64,000 nucleotides of DNA from Paracoccaceae bacterium (GCA_028284705.1 JANQRE010000001.1:62001-126000); one strand, 5' to 3'; counted from the stretch's first letter, positions 1 through 10,253 are shown. The notes: generated by a model not told the origin, from the sequence alone. Numbers and translations: made by a program.

Positions 1-219
1 AAATGACAGGCGTGCAAGCGCATATTCTCCCTCCAGAAGACCGGGCGATACGTAATAGAACCCCAAGCGATAATCCCAGCCGGATCGAAATCCGTCTTCT
101 GTTGGTTCAATGTCGAACTCTTGCCAATAACGATCTTGCGCAAAACCGGGAGAGGCGTTTGTCATCGAGGTAACAATGGCCCAAACGGCAAAAATCATCA
201 GCGATATCAAGAAACGCAT
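1..219 (-). CDS. Secreted hypothetical protein, partial (C-terminus beyond the left edge)
   Basis: Reverse strand from ATG at 219 reads MRFLISLMIFAVWAIVTSMTNASPGFAQDRYWQEFDIEPTEDGFRSGWDYRLGFYYVSPGLLEGEYALARLSF..., with a signal peptide and AxA-like cleavage; open to the window edge. Confidence 0.6.
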   Translation of the reverse strand, partial: MRFLISLMIFAVWAIVTSMTNASPGFAQDRYWQEFDIEPTEDGFRSGWDYRLGFYYVSPGLLEGEYALARLSF

Positions 220-311
220 CCGTCAATCTCCCCAAATTCACGGCCCCTGAGACTACCGTGAATCGATCTCCGCAGTGAAATCAAGAAAAAAGCCGGATCG
301 GCGTTAAGAGC

Positions 312-980
312 TTACCCGTGGCTGGCGGTCGCCAGTCCCAACACGCCGACGCCGATCAACGACAAAGCCCAGACAGCCTCCAGATCGAACCAGCTCTTGC
401 GCAGGAAGGTGAGGCCAAGCCAGCGATAGACCGCATAGGCCACACCGCCCCCGGCGATCATCATCGCACCCGTATGGGCCAGCGTCACGCCCGCTAAAAT
501 CCCCGCATTCCGCGCAAATAGTTCCGACGCGGCCAGGTGCCCGCCCTCCAATTCCTCCGGCCCGCAAAGGCCCAGATAGATCGGCACCAGCATCAGCGCC
601 GCGCCATGCACGATGGCCACTAGGAAGGACCAGAGCGCCAGCCGATGCGGCGGCACGCGGGCCAGAAAGCGCGGATGGCGGCGGGTGATCAGCAGGTACA
701 AGCCAACGCCGATCACCAGAAGACCCGCCCCCCAGCGCAACTCTTCTGTGTAGGTCAGCAGCGACGACAACATCGAAAAGGGAAGCAAGATCAATAACAT
801 CGCCAAAAAATGCCCCAGCGACAGCGCCCCTAACGCACGAAAGAGCGCCGCCGGTTTGCTCTCCATCAGGGCAGACGACACCGCCAGCGGCCAGCCCATG
901 CCGGGGTTCACGCCGTGATAGAGGCCGCTCAGCACCACGGCGAGCCACAGGCCCGCCGTCGTTGTCATCACATCGCCCAT
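312..980 (-). CDS. Polytopic membrane protein of unknown function, in tandem with the SBP56 gene
   Basis: 222-aa ORF with about six hydrophobic segments; 13 bp downstream of the SBP56/methanethiol oxidase gene on the same strand. Confidence 0.75.
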   Translation of the reverse strand: MGDVMTTTAGLWLAVVLSGLYHGVNPGMGWPLAVSSALMESKPAALFRALGALSLGHFLAMLLILLPFSMLSSLLTYTEELRWGAGLLVIGVGLYLLITRRHPRFLARVPPHRLALWSFLVAIVHGAALMLVPIYLGLCGPEELEGGHLAASELFARNAGILAGVTLAHTGAMMIAGGGVAYAVYRWLGLTFLRKSWFDLEAVWALSLIGVGVLGLATASHG

Positions 981-993
981 TTACACGCCCGAG

Positions 994-2391
994 CTAAACG
1001 TTCGGATAACAGAAACTGTCCGTCGAGCAGTCGCCCCCTTCGAGCCTGATCTGATGGCTGCGATATCCTTCCGGGAACTCGACCCAGAAATCGGGATCAA
1101 GCTCGAACTTGCCGCCCTCATTGCGCGCCATCACCATCGCCGCGCCCCGGTCTCCGGGATAGAACTGGTCATCCCAAGTCGAATAAAGCGAGTTCGTCCA
1201 ATAGACCCGCTTCCCGTCCCGGCTGATCTCCACCATCTGCGGGCCATAACCGAAATCCTTGCCATTTGGATGCTTGGTCTTTTTCACGATCCCGCCGATC
1301 TCGACCTTGCCAGCCAGTTTCGGGTTCATCGGGTCGGAGACATCATATTGATGCATCTCACCCAAGCCCCAGCAGGCAACGTAGAGATATTTGTCGTCCA
1401 GCGAGAGGTCGATATCGGTCACCAGCGGCGGGCACGCGCCAAAGCCTTTCAGAAGCTCCGGCAGGTCATCGGCATCGGCAGGCACGGGATCAATGGTGAT
1501 CGTCTTCTTCGCTTGCCATTCGCCATCGTCATCGCGCCACCAGGTGAAGATCGCGCCCTGCAGATTGGTCGTGTCGACCACAACACCACAGAAGCCATAT
1601 TCCTTCACCGGGTCATGGGCCGGCCGGATTTCCAGCGCCATCTGGTGGTTCTCCCCCAGATCAATCGACTTGGTCACTTTCCGTCCGCGCAAATCCCAGA
1701 AATGGATCGTGTGGCCATATTTGTTCGACAGTAAATCCTCCGGCACGATGCCGTTCTCAAACTGTGGCGGCAGGCCCCATTCGGAACTCACCATGTAATC
1801 GCGCGGCAGGTTCCACCAGAAATCGTAATGCTTGTCCTGAATGCCCCGGTCCATCTCGTAGCGGCCCAGAATGTCGAAGGTCTCGCAATCCATGATGAAG
1901 ATGCCCGGCGGGCCATCGGTGCCATCCTCACCGCCGCCGCCAAGGGTCGAAACATAAATCCCCTCCGGCCCGCAATGGATCGTATGCGGGCGCGAATAGC
2001 CGGTCTTGGCGAACAGTTCTTCCGGCTCGATGATCTTGTGAATTTTCGCTTTCAGCGGCTCCTTCACATCAATGACGTAAATCCGCGAGGACCGAATGCC
2101 CGGAATAATCAGATAGCGTCGCTCCAGAAACGCATGGCCCGTCAGCGGCGACAGCGCCGAGGAACAGGCATTCCAGCCGAAATGGTGAAATTCGTCGCCC
2201 TTATTTGGCATCATCAGCGAATGCACGATCTGCCCGTAGGTCTCGGATGTGGGGTCCACGTCGACAACCGCCAGCCCATCGGGTTGCGAGCCATCCGGAC
2301 TCAGCATCAAGGTGAATGCCAGTTTCTCTACCGGCGCTTCCATGGCCATTTTGGCAGAGGGGTAAAATGTCGGGTCGGGTCTCAGGTTCAT
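994..2391 (-). CDS. mtoX: Selenium-binding protein 56 (SBP56) family / methanethiol oxidase
   Basis: 465 aa with SBP56 signatures (HHFGWNACSSA, RSSRIYVIDV, PHTIHCGPEGIYVSTLGG, DFWWNLPRDYMVSSEWG, DIDLSLDDKYLYVACWGLGE). Confidence 0.9.
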   Translation of the reverse strand: MNLRPDPTFYPSAKMAMEAPVEKLAFTLMLSPDGSQPDGLAVVDVDPTSETYGQIVHSLMMPNKGDEFHHFGWNACSSALSPLTGHAFLERRYLIIPGIRSSRIYVIDVKEPLKAKIHKIIEPEELFAKTGYSRPHTIHCGPEGIYVSTLGGGGEDGTDGPPGIFIMDCETFDILGRYEMDRGIQDKHYDFWWNLPRDYMVSSEWGLPPQFENGIVPEDLLSNKYGHTIHFWDLRGRKVTKSIDLGENHQMALEIRPAHDPVKEYGFCGVVVDTTNLQGAIFTWWRDDDGEWQAKKTITIDPVPADADDLPELLKGFGACPPLVTDIDLSLDDKYLYVACWGLGEMHQYDVSDPMNPKLAGKVEIGGIVKKTKHPNGKDFGYGPQMVEISRDGKRVYWTNSLYSTWDDQFYPGDRGAAMVMARNEGGKFELDPDFWVEFPEGYRSHQIRLEGGDCSTDSFCYPNV

Positions 2392-2564
2392 CTGTCAAAT
2401 CCTCCCAGATCAGAACGCAGTTGAAAGTCTTGTGATTTAATTGTCTGACATTTGATCTGGGATTCTCAGATTCGGTCAACAAAATTCCAAGCCGCAGCGC
2501 AGCATCAGGCAGAATTGGGCCTGTGATATGGGCTCAGCACACGCGAAACTGCGAGGCTTTGCGG

Positions 2565-3407
2565 CTACAACTCGGTACGCACCCGCCAAAGCTCGGGGAA
2601 CAATTCCACCTCCAGCATCCGCCGCAGATAGCTGACACCGCCGGTGCCGCCCGTGCCCCGTTTGAACCCGATCACGCGTTCAACAGTCGTGACATGGTTG
2701 AACCGCCAGCGCCTGAAATAATCCTCAAAATCCACCAGTTTCTCGGCCAGTTCATAAAGCGCCCAATGCCCCTCCGGATCGCGATACACCCAGGCCCAGG
2801 CGGCCATGACTTCGGCGCTGAACGCATAGGGTTTCGCAAAGTCACGGCTCAAAACACTGGCCGGGATCGCCACGCCCGCACGATCCAGCGCCTGCAAGGC
2901 CTCGTCATAAAGCGATGGCCGGGCCAGTTCCGCCTCGATCTTGGCCAGAATGTCAGGCCGGTGCTCATGCGGCCGGATCATCGCCGGGTTCCGGTTTCCC
3001 ACCGCAAATTCAATCAACCGATACTGCCAGGACTGAAACCCAGAGGACTGCCCCAGATCATCGCGAAACGCGGTGTACTCGCTCGGCGTCATGGTGCGCA
3101 GAACGTCCCAGGCGCTGTTGAGCTGTTCAAAGATTTTCGCCACGCGCGACAACATCTTGAAAGCGGGCTGCAAACGGTCCCCTCGGATCTCTTCCCGCGC
3201 CGCACCGATCTCATGCAGGATCAGCCGCATCCACAACTCGGATGTCTGGTGCTGGATGATGAACAGCATCTCATCATGGGTCTGCGTCTGGGTCGTCTGC
3301 GCCCCCAACACCAGATCAAGCTGCAAATAGTCGTTGTAGGACATGCGCCCATCAAAACGCATCTGCGCGCCTTCCTGTGCAGGGTCATAGGGGGGCGTGT
3401 CGGACAT
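2565..3407 (-). CDS. kynA: Tryptophan 2,3-dioxygenase
   Basis: [37 protein letters not shown]...[23 protein letters not shown]...[38 protein letters not shown] family. Start trimmed from the track ORF. Confidence 0.95.
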   Translation of the reverse strand: MSDTPPYDPAQEGAQMRFDGRMSYNDYLQLDLVLGAQTTQTQTHDEMLFIIQHQTSELWMRLILHEIGAAREEIRGDRLQPAFKMLSRVAKIFEQLNSAWDVLRTMTPSEYTAFRDDLGQSSGFQSWQYRLIEFAVGNRNPAMIRPHEHRPDILAKIEAELARPSLYDEALQALDRAGVAIPASVLSRDFAKPYAFSAEVMAAWAWVYRDPEGHWALYELAEKLVDFEDYFRRWRFNHVTTVERVIGFKRGTGGTGGVSYLRRMLEVELFPELWRVRTEL

Positions 3408-3552
3408 CTCTGGCAGCCTTTTCTGGTGCGTCTTGAGGCATGCTACGCAGGCAGGCTCTTGTCGAAAAGCCACATAATGCTGTCGTAAACCGTCTGGCGT
3501 CGCGCGCGCCTTGGCGGCACACTTAGTCCCAGGGTTCGTCGGAGGCGCCAGC

Positions 3553-4149
3553 ATGGACACAGTCAAATTCACCGCCATGAAAGACGGCGATAAGGAGGAT
3601 TACGAGTTCCTCCACCCGCTGGAGGTCGAATACGCGTCCGGCACCGCCGACCGTCTTCTGAAGGCGCTGGTCACCCTCGACGAAAGCCTGTCGGGCTACC
3701 AGATCACCCGCCTCGGCCACTCCCTGCAATCTGCCAGCCGCGCCGAGCGTGACGGGGCTGATACAGACTGGATCGTCTCCGCGCTCCTCCACGATATCGG
3801 CGACATTTTCGCGCCCTATAATCACGACGAATATGCCGCCACGATCCTGCGCCCCTTCGTGCGCGAGCAATGCGCCTGGGTTGTCGAAAAACACGGCGAT
3901 TTCCAACTGCTTTATTTCGGCCACCACGTGGGCGCTGACCAACACAAGCGCGACCAATATAAGGGCCACAAATATTTCGACGATTGCGCCGAGTTCTGCG
4001 AACGCTGGGACCAATCCAGCTTCGACCCCGATTACGACCCACTCCCTCTCGATCACTTCGAAGCGCGCGTGCACGAGGTCTTCGCTCGGCAACCCTACGA
4101 CCCCGACATCCTGCGCCCCGGCCACCGCGAACCCTTAACCCGCCATTAA
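3553..4149 (+). CDS. HD-domain protein (putative phosphohydrolase or HD-type oxygenase)
   Basis: HD motif [21 protein letters not shown]; divergent from kynA. Confidence 0.8.
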   Translation: MDTVKFTAMKDGDKEDYEFLHPLEVEYASGTADRLLKALVTLDESLSGYQITRLGHSLQSASRAERDGADTDWIVSALLHDIGDIFAPYNHDEYAATILRPFVREQCAWVVEKHGDFQLLYFGHHVGADQHKRDQYKGHKYFDDCAEFCERWDQSSFDPDYDPLPLDHFEARVHEVFARQPYDPDILRPGHREPLTRH

Positions 4150-4288
4150 GGTTAACGCGCCGCCCCTCCCGGCTTCATTCTGGCAAAAATACTCAAAATC
4201 CCACCTTCGCCATCCGGCGGCCACGCGGACCCTTTCCCTCCGCCGATCCCTCCGCTATCTGGTCGCCTGACCAAAGGATGACCTGACG

Positions 4289-7200
4289 ATGGCCCTCGAC
4301 AAGACCTTCAACGCCGAAAGCGCAGAACCCCGCCTCTACCGCGCGTGGGAGGAGGCCGGCTGTTTCACCGCCGGTGCCAACGCGAAGCCCGAGGCCTCAA
4401 GCTTCTGCATCATGATCCCGCCCCCCAATGTGACGGGCGTCCTGCATATGGGCCATGCCTTCAACAACACGCTGCAGGACATCCTGATCCGCTGGCACCG
4501 CATGCGGGGTTTCGACACGCTCTGGCAGCCCGGCACGGATCACGCTGGCATCGCCACGCAAATGGTTGTCGAGCGCCAATTGGCGGAGACCCAGCAACCG
4601 GGGCGGCGCGAGTTGGGCCGCGAGGCCTTCACTGCGAAAATCTGGGAGTGGAAAGAGCAATCCGGCGGCACGATCCGCAGCCAGCTCAAACGCCTTGGCG
4701 CCTCCTGCGACTGGTCCCGCGAGGCCTTCACCATGTCCGGCGCCCCCGGCGCGCCTGAGGGGAACGAGGGCAATTTCCACGACGCCGTCATCAAGGTCTT
4801 CGTCGACCTCTACAACAAAGGCTACATCTATCGCGGCAAGCGGCTGGTGAACTGGGACCCGCATTTCGAGACCGCGATCTCCGATCTCGAGGTCGAGAAC
4901 ATCGAAACCCCGGGCTATATGTGGCACTTCAAATACCCCTTAGCAGGGGGGGCATCCTATACGTATGTCGAGAAGGATGACGAGGGGAACATCGTTCTCG
5001 AGGAAGAGCGGAATTACATCTCCATCGCGACCACCCGGCCTGAAACCATGCTCGGCGACGGCGCGGTGGCGGTTCATCCGTCCGACGAACGCTACGCCCC
5101 TATCGTCGGCCAGCTTTGCGAAATCCCCGTCGGCCCCAAAGAGCACCGCCGCCTGATCCCGATCATCACCGACGACTACCCCGATCCGGATTTCGGCTCG
5201 GGCGCGGTGAAGATCACCGGCGCCCATGATTTCAACGACTACCAGGTCGCCAAACGCGGCAACATCCCGATGTACCGCCTGATGGACACAAAAGGCGCCA
5301 TGCGCGACGACGGCGCGCCTTACGCCGAGATGGCCAAGATCGCCATGGCCGTCGCCAAGGGCGAGCGCGAGTTGACGGAGGCCGAGGCCGACACGATCAA
5401 CCTCGTCCCCGACGACCTGCGCGGCCTCGACCGGTTCGAGGCGCGCAAAAGAGTTGTCGAGCAAATCACCTCCGAAGGCCTCGCCGTCACAATCCCAAAC
5501 CCGGACTATGACCCCGACGCGGAAACCGATGACGGTAGGGTGGGCAACACTTTGCCCACCATCCCCTACGTCGAAAACAAACCGATCATGCAGCCCCTCG
5601 GCGACCGCTCAAGGGTCGTCATCGAGCCGATGCTCACCGACCAATGGTTCGTCGACACCGACAAGATCGTCGGCCCGGCCTTGCAGGCGGTCAAAGACGG
5701 CACCGTCAAAATCCTGCCCGAGAGCGGAGAGAAGGTCTATTACCACTGGCTGGAAAACATCGAGCCCTGGTGTATCTCCCGCCAACTCTGGTGGGGTCAT
5801 CAGATCCCTGTTTGGTATGGGCCGCATATGGTTGAACATGCGGACAAACCTCTTTCCGAGCGCTTTGTTGTCAACCCTCCTTCTGGGATGCTCACTAAGT
5901 CATCGCAATATGATCAGCACTGCTGTCCGACTGAAGCAGAGGCTCTTTCCTGGTACCGCTCAATTTTCGACGCAGACATTCGAGTCGTTGACGACGAAAA
6001 AGAGTTCAAGTTGGCCATGGCCGATCTCAATGACGGCAAAATTGATTGGGTGCCGATCTACAGGGAAGAAGACGTCCTCGACACCTGGTTCTCCTCGGGC
6101 CTCTGGCCGCTCGGCACGCTGGGCTGGCCGGATGACACGCCGGAACTGGCCAAATACTTCCCGACGTCAACGCTGATTACCGGTCAGGATATCCTCTTCT
6201 TCTGGGTCGCGCGCATGATGATGATGCAGATCGCGGTTCTGGACGATTCGAAGCCCATTAAAGACCGAATTCCTTTCGATACGGTGTATCTCCACGGCCT
6301 TGTCCGCGATGCCAAGGGCAAGAAGATGTCGAAATCCACCGGCAACGTCATCGACCCGCTCGACATCATCGACGAGTACGGCGCAGACGCCCTGCGTTTC
6401 TCCTCCGCCGCGATGGCCGCGCTTGGCGGCGTGCTGAAACTCGACATGGAACGGATCAAAGGCTACCGGAATTTCGGCACCAAACTCTGGAATGCGGTCC
6501 GGTTTGCCGAGATGAACGACGTGTACAGTGTCGGGACGGATGCTGTACAGAAACCAGACGCAAACCAGACGCTGAATCGCTGGATCATCGGCGAGGTCGC
6601 CAAGACCCGGGAAGCTGTGGACGAGGCGCTCGCCGCCTACCGTTTCAATGACGCCGCTGACGTGCTTTATAAGTTCATCTGGAACAAGGTTTGCGACTGG
6701 TATGTCGAGTTCTCCAAGCCCTTGTTTTACGACGGTTCTGAGGATCAAAAAGCGGAGACACGCGCCACCATGGCCTGGGTTCTCGACCAGTGCCTGATCC
6801 TCCTCCACCCCATCATGCCCTTCATCACCGAAGAGCTGTGGGGCGAGACCACAAACCGCTCCGAAATGCTCGCCGTCACCGATTGGCCGACCTACCAAGC
6901 CGCTGATCTGATTGACGAAAACGCTGACCGCGAGATCAACTGGGTGATCAATCTTATCGAGGCGATCCGCTCCGCCCGCGGCGAAATGCACGTGCCCGCT
7001 GGCCTCAAAGTCCCGCTGGTCCAGGTCGATCTCGACCCCACCGGCCAAGAGGCATGGGCCAACAACGAAGCCCTGATCCTCAAGCTCGCCCGCATCGATT
7101 CCGTCTCAAAAGGCGAGGCGCCCAAAGGCTCTGTCTCGATCCCGGTTCCCGGCGGCAATTTCGCCCTGCCCTTGGCGGATATCATTGATATCGCTGAAGA

Positions 7201-7396
7201 AAAGACGCGTCTCGAGAAAACTCTCGGCAAACTGCAAAAGGAAATCGGCGGCCTCAAAGGCCGGGTGAACAACCCGAAATTCGTCGCCTCCGCCCCCGAA
7301 GATGTGGTAGAAGAGGCCCGTGAAAACCTCTCCGCTCGCGAAGCGGAAGAGGAGAAACTCCTCGCCGCCTTGGAGCGTCTGAAAGAGGTCTCATGA
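4289..7396 (+). CDS. valS: Valyl-tRNA synthetase, with apparent repeat-derived and atypical internal segments
   Basis: [42 protein letters not shown] class I aaRS motifs; full length 1035 aa. Confidence 0.97.
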   Translation: MALDKTFNAESAEPRLYRAWEEAGCFTAGANAKPEASSFCIMIPPPNVTGVLHMGHAFNNTLQDILIRWHRMRGFDTLWQPGTDHAGIATQMVVERQLAETQQPGRRELGREAFTAKIWEWKEQSGGTIRSQLKRLGASCDWSREAFTMSGAPGAPEGNEGNFHDAVIKVFVDLYNKGYIYRGKRLVNWDPHFETAISDLEVENIETPGYMWHFKYPLAGGASYTYVEKDDEGNIVLEEERNYISIATTRPETMLGDGAVAVHPSDERYAPIVGQLCEIPVGPKEHRRLIPIITDDYPDPDFGSGAVKITGAHDFNDYQVAKRGNIPMYRLMDTKGAMRDDGAPYAEMAKIAMAVAKGERELTEAEADTINLVPDDLRGLDRFEARKRVVEQITSEGLAVTIPNPDYDPDAETDDGRVGNTLPTIPYVENKPIMQPLGDRSRVVIEPMLTDQWFVDTDKIVGPALQAVKDGTVKILPESGEKVYYHWLENIEPWCISRQLWWGHQIPVWYGPHMVEHADKPLSERFVVNPPSGMLTKSSQYDQHCCPTEAEALSWYRSIFDADIRVVDDEKEFKLAMADLNDGKIDWVPIYREEDVLDTWFSSGLWPLGTLGWPDDTPELAKYFPTSTLITGQDILFFWVARMMMMQIAVLDDSKPIKDRIPFDTVYLHGLVRDAKGKKMSKSTGNVIDPLDIIDEYGADALRFSSAAMAALGGVLKLDMERIKGYRNFGTKLWNAVRFAEMNDVYSVGTDAVQKPDANQTLNRWIIGEVAKTREAVDEALAAYRFNDAADVLYKFIWNKVCDWYVEFSKPLFYDGSEDQKAETRATMAWVLDQCLILLHPIMPFITEELWGETTNRSEMLAVTDWPTYQAADLIDENADREINWVINLIEAIRSARGEMHVPAGLKVPLVQVDLDPTGQEAWANNEALILKLARIDSVSKGEAPKGSVSIPVPGGNFALPLADIIDIAEEKTRLEKTLGKLQKEIGGLKGRVNNPKFVASAPEDVVEEARENLSAREAEEEKLLAALERLKEVS
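5535..5563. repeat. REP-like palindrome inside the valS coding sequence
   Basis: GTAGGGTGGGCAACACTTTGCCCACCATC; 9-bp perfect stem GGTGGGCAA/TTGCCCACC; intergenic copy at 43349. Confidence 0.75.
6521..6571. repeat. Dispersed 11-nt-phased repeat inside the valS coding sequence
   Basis: GTGTACAGTGTCGGG ACGGATGCTGT ACAGAAACCAG ACGCAAACCAG ACG; intergenic homologue at 44571-44617. Confidence 0.7.
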
Positions 7397-7731
7397 TCCG
7401 CCTGTGCTTAGCCTTGATCGCCCTCGCATCCCCCGCCTTCGCCGATGCCGACGGCCCGGATGCCTGGCAGGTGACGGGCGTGGCGGCAAACGATGTTCTG
7501 AACCTGCGGGCAGGCCCCGGAACAGAATACCCGATCAAGGGCGCCCTCCCGCCTAACGCACGGAAAGTTAAGGCAGATATCTGCGTGCCGACCCTGACGG
7601 ATGGCGAATATTTCGCCCTCTCCGAGAAGGACAAGGACGCCATCGCAGGCCTCCAACGCTGGTGCCATGTGACCGGGGCGGAAGGCCAGCGCGGCTGGGC
7701 AAACATGCGCTACATGGCGGAAGACCCCTGA
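7393..7731 (+). CDS. Secreted SH3-like domain protein
   Basis: Signal peptide plus [28 protein letters not shown] overlap with the valS stop. Confidence 0.8.
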   Translation: MIRLCLALIALASPAFADADGPDAWQVTGVAANDVLNLRAGPGTEYPIKGALPPNARKVKADICVPTLTDGEYFALSEKDKDAIAGLQRWCHVTGAEGQRGWANMRYMAEDP

Positions 7732-8060
7732 TGCCGGACAAGTTCAGCAAACTCGTCGAACAGCAGGTCGCCAAGGCCCGCGCCGAGGGGCAGTTGGACG
7801 ATCTTGAGGGCGAGGGTGAACGCCTGCCCGACCACCCCGAGGAAGCCTATATCGACGCTGGCACTGCCGCCGGTCACCGCATCATGGCGCAGGCGGGTGT
7901 GGTCCCCGAAGAGATCGAGTTGAAACGCCAACTCGACGCGGCGTTGGATGACCTCTCAAAGGCCACGGAGGAAACGAAGAAAGCCGCAATGGCCAAGGTC
8001 GCTGATCTCGAAATGCGCCTCTCCATCGCCCGGGATGCGCGGCGCAAGTTCTTCAAATAG
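7731..8060 (+). CDS. DUF1992 / DnaJ-homologue-domain family protein
   Basis: [68 protein letters not shown]; start trimmed to 7731, adjoining the preceding TGA. Confidence 0.8.
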   Translation: MPDKFSKLVEQQVAKARAEGQLDDLEGEGERLPDHPEEAYIDAGTAAGHRIMAQAGVVPEEIELKRQLDAALDDLSKATEETKKAAMAKVADLEMRLSIARDARRKFFK

Positions 8061-8825
8061 TTACTTTTTCATAGCTCGCGCGATTGCCGCCATCTGATCC
8101 GGCTTGCCGATCAAACCGACCTGCTCTGTCGCCTCGGCTATCAAAACCTCCGCCCGATCTGCCGTTTCCGCCGTGCCAATCAACCGCTTGGCCGCCCGGA
8201 TCGCCGAAGGGCTTTGCCCGGCAATCACCTGCGCCAATTCCATGGCGCGCGCGAGCGGGTCATCCGCCATCTCGGTCACCAGACCAGCATCCAAAGCGTC
8301 GCCCGCGTCCAGCACCTCGGCCGTATAGATCAAGCGCCGCATCACATCACTGCGCACAAGCTGCGGCAACAGGACCATCCCGCCCATATCCGGGATCAGA
8401 CCCCATTTCATCTCCATGATCGACAGCTTCGCATCGGGAGCAGCCACGCGGATATCCGCCCCGAGCGCCAATTGCATCCCGGCTCCAAAACAGACCCCAT
8501 GGATCGCGGCGATGACCGGCACGTCCAAATCGCGCCACGCCAGCGAAAATTCCTGAAACCGGTTGGCATCGCCATGGGAGCGTTTCAGCACCAATTCGTC
8601 CATGTCCTGGCCCATCACACTTGAGAGCGAAACGATGTCGATCCCGGCGCAAAAGCCGCGCCCTTCGCCAGACAGAACAACGCAATCAATCTCCGCCTCA
8701 CGCAGGGCATGCGCGGCTTCGATCACTTCGTCGAGCATCTCCAGACTGATCGCGTTCAGCTTGTCAGGCCGCGCCAGCGTCACATGGGCAATTCGGTCGG
8801 TAATCTCGGAGTGAACGTGGGTCAT
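8061..8825 (-). CDS. Enoyl-CoA hydratase/isomerase (crotonase) family
   Basis: IAHVTLARPDKLNAISLEML, GRGFCAGIDI, IHGVCFGAGMQLALGADIRVA crotonase motifs. Confidence 0.9.
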   Translation of the reverse strand: MTHVHSEITDRIAHVTLARPDKLNAISLEMLDEVIEAAHALREAEIDCVVLSGEGRGFCAGIDIVSLSSVMGQDMDELVLKRSHGDANRFQEFSLAWRDLDVPVIAAIHGVCFGAGMQLALGADIRVAAPDAKLSIMEMKWGLIPDMGGMVLLPQLVRSDVMRRLIYTAEVLDAGDALDAGLVTEMADDPLARAMELAQVIAGQSPSAIRAAKRLIGTAETADRAEVLIAEATEQVGLIGKPDQMAAIARAMKK

Positions 8826-8863
8826 AGACCGACGCTAGGCCGCCGTACTGCGCGACGCCAGCG

Positions 8864-9022
8864 TTACCTCACGATACGCTCCACCGCACGCATCATGCCC
8901 AAGCCCTTGTCATAGACCAGTTCCAGCACAACCCGGGGTTTGCGGGTGAGCGTCACACCCACGCCTCTCAGCCCCACAGCAGCGGCGCCACTTGCCAGAA
9001 ATCCACGTCTCGTCAGTGCCAT
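8864..9022 (-). CDS. Small Tat-signal protein (~52 aa), absent from the ORF track
   Basis: Reverse strand reads MALTRRGFLASGAAAVGLRGVGVTLTRKPRVVLELVYDKGLGMMRAVERIVR*; RRxFL twin-arginine-like motif followed by a hydrophobic stretch; ends at TTA complement 8864. Confidence 0.65.
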   Translation of the reverse strand: MALTRRGFLASGAAAVGLRGVGVTLTRKPRVVLELVYDKGLGMMRAVERIVR

Positions 9023-9083
9023 AGCTCTCATATGGACACTCGGCCCTCTTGCGCCCAGGGGAAATTGGCGGCCTTATTACCCT

Positions 9084-10196
9084 ATGAGCAAACCTCGCCT
9101 GACACCGCTTGCCAAAAGTCTGCCTGCCTCCGTGCCCTTCGTCGGCCCCGAAGCGCAGGAACGCGCCCTTGGGGCACCGTTCGATGTACGCCTCGGCGCA
9201 AATGAGAGCGTTTTTGGCCCCTCACCAAGGGTCATTGAGGCAATGTCGAAGGCAGCGGGCGAGACTTGGATGTATGGCGACCCCGAAAACCATGATCTGA
9301 TCCAGGCGCTTGCCGCGCATCACGAGGTCAGCCCGAAAAACGTTATGGTCGGCGAAGGGATCGACGGGCTTCTGGGCTACACGGTTCGGCTTTTTGCCGG
9401 TCCGGGCGATGCCGTGGTGACCTCTGAGGGCGCCTATCCGACCTTCAACTATCACGTCGCAGGCTATGGGGCCGAACTTCACAAGGTGCCTTACAAGGAC
9501 GACCATGAAGATCCGGACGCGCTGCTTGCCAAAGCGCGGGAAACCGGCGCGAAGCTGATCTATCTGGCCAATCCCGACAATCCGATGGGCACCTGGCTGT
9601 CCCGCGATGTGATCCATCGGATGATTGCCGATCTGCCGGAAGGTGCGCTTCTGATCCTCGACGAAGCCTATCTCGACACGGCTCCGGATGGTGCCATTCC
9701 GGAGATTAGTGTCGATACACCGAATATCCTGAGAATGCGCACGTTTTCAAAAGCTTACGGTATGGCTGGCGCCCGTGTGGGCTATGTGATCGGGTCGGAG
9801 GAGAACATCACGGCGTTCAACAAAGTGCGCAATCACTTCGGCATGAACCGGGTCAGTCAAGCCGGCGCGTTGGCAGCACTCGCCGACCAGGCCTACTTGA
9901 AAGATGTTCTCGCGCGGATTGCCGATGCGCGGGAGAGGATCGCGGAGATTGCGCGAGAAAACGGTCTCGAACCTCTGACATCTGCCACCAATTTCGTGAC
10001 CATCGATTGCGGGTCTGAGGGAGATTTCGCACGCGAGGTGCTGGCAAATCTCATCGACCTCGGCGTGTTTGTGCGCATGCCATTTGTAGCGCCGCAGGAT
10101 CGCTGTATCCGCATCAGTTGCGGCCCTCCGGAGCATCTAGCAGTGTTCGCTAACGCCTTGCCCAAGGCTTTGGAGAAGGTGCGCACGCAGTCGTAA
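9084..10196 (+). CDS. PLP-dependent aminotransferase, histidinol-phosphate aminotransferase-like
   Basis: FDVRLGANESVFGPSPRVIEAMSKAA, LANPDNPMGTWL, FSKAYGMAGARVGYVIG; class I/II fold. ATG 9084 preferred over the track start. Confidence 0.88.
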   Translation: MSKPRLTPLAKSLPASVPFVGPEAQERALGAPFDVRLGANESVFGPSPRVIEAMSKAAGETWMYGDPENHDLIQALAAHHEVSPKNVMVGEGIDGLLGYTVRLFAGPGDAVVTSEGAYPTFNYHVAGYGAELHKVPYKDDHEDPDALLAKARETGAKLIYLANPDNPMGTWLSRDVIHRMIADLPEGALLILDEAYLDTAPDGAIPEISVDTPNILRMRTFSKAYGMAGARVGYVIGSEENITAFNKVRNHFGMNRVSQAGALAALADQAYLKDVLARIADARERIAEIARENGLEPLTSATNFVTIDCGSEGDFAREVLANLIDLGVFVRMPFVAPQDRCIRISCGPPEHLAVFANALPKALEKVRTQS

Positions 10197-10253
10197 CTTT
10201 CCTTTCATCAGTTTTCGGCTAGGTTCACTATCAGAGCCTCGGAGGACACCCCC

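Noticed and set aside
304-948. 214-aa alternate-frame ORF overlapping the membrane protein gene
   Set aside because: Out-of-frame, Arg/Gly-rich; the 312-980 frame has coherent TM segments and spacing to mtoX
6167-7048. 293-aa minus-strand ORF within valS
   Set aside because: Antisense shadow ORF of valS
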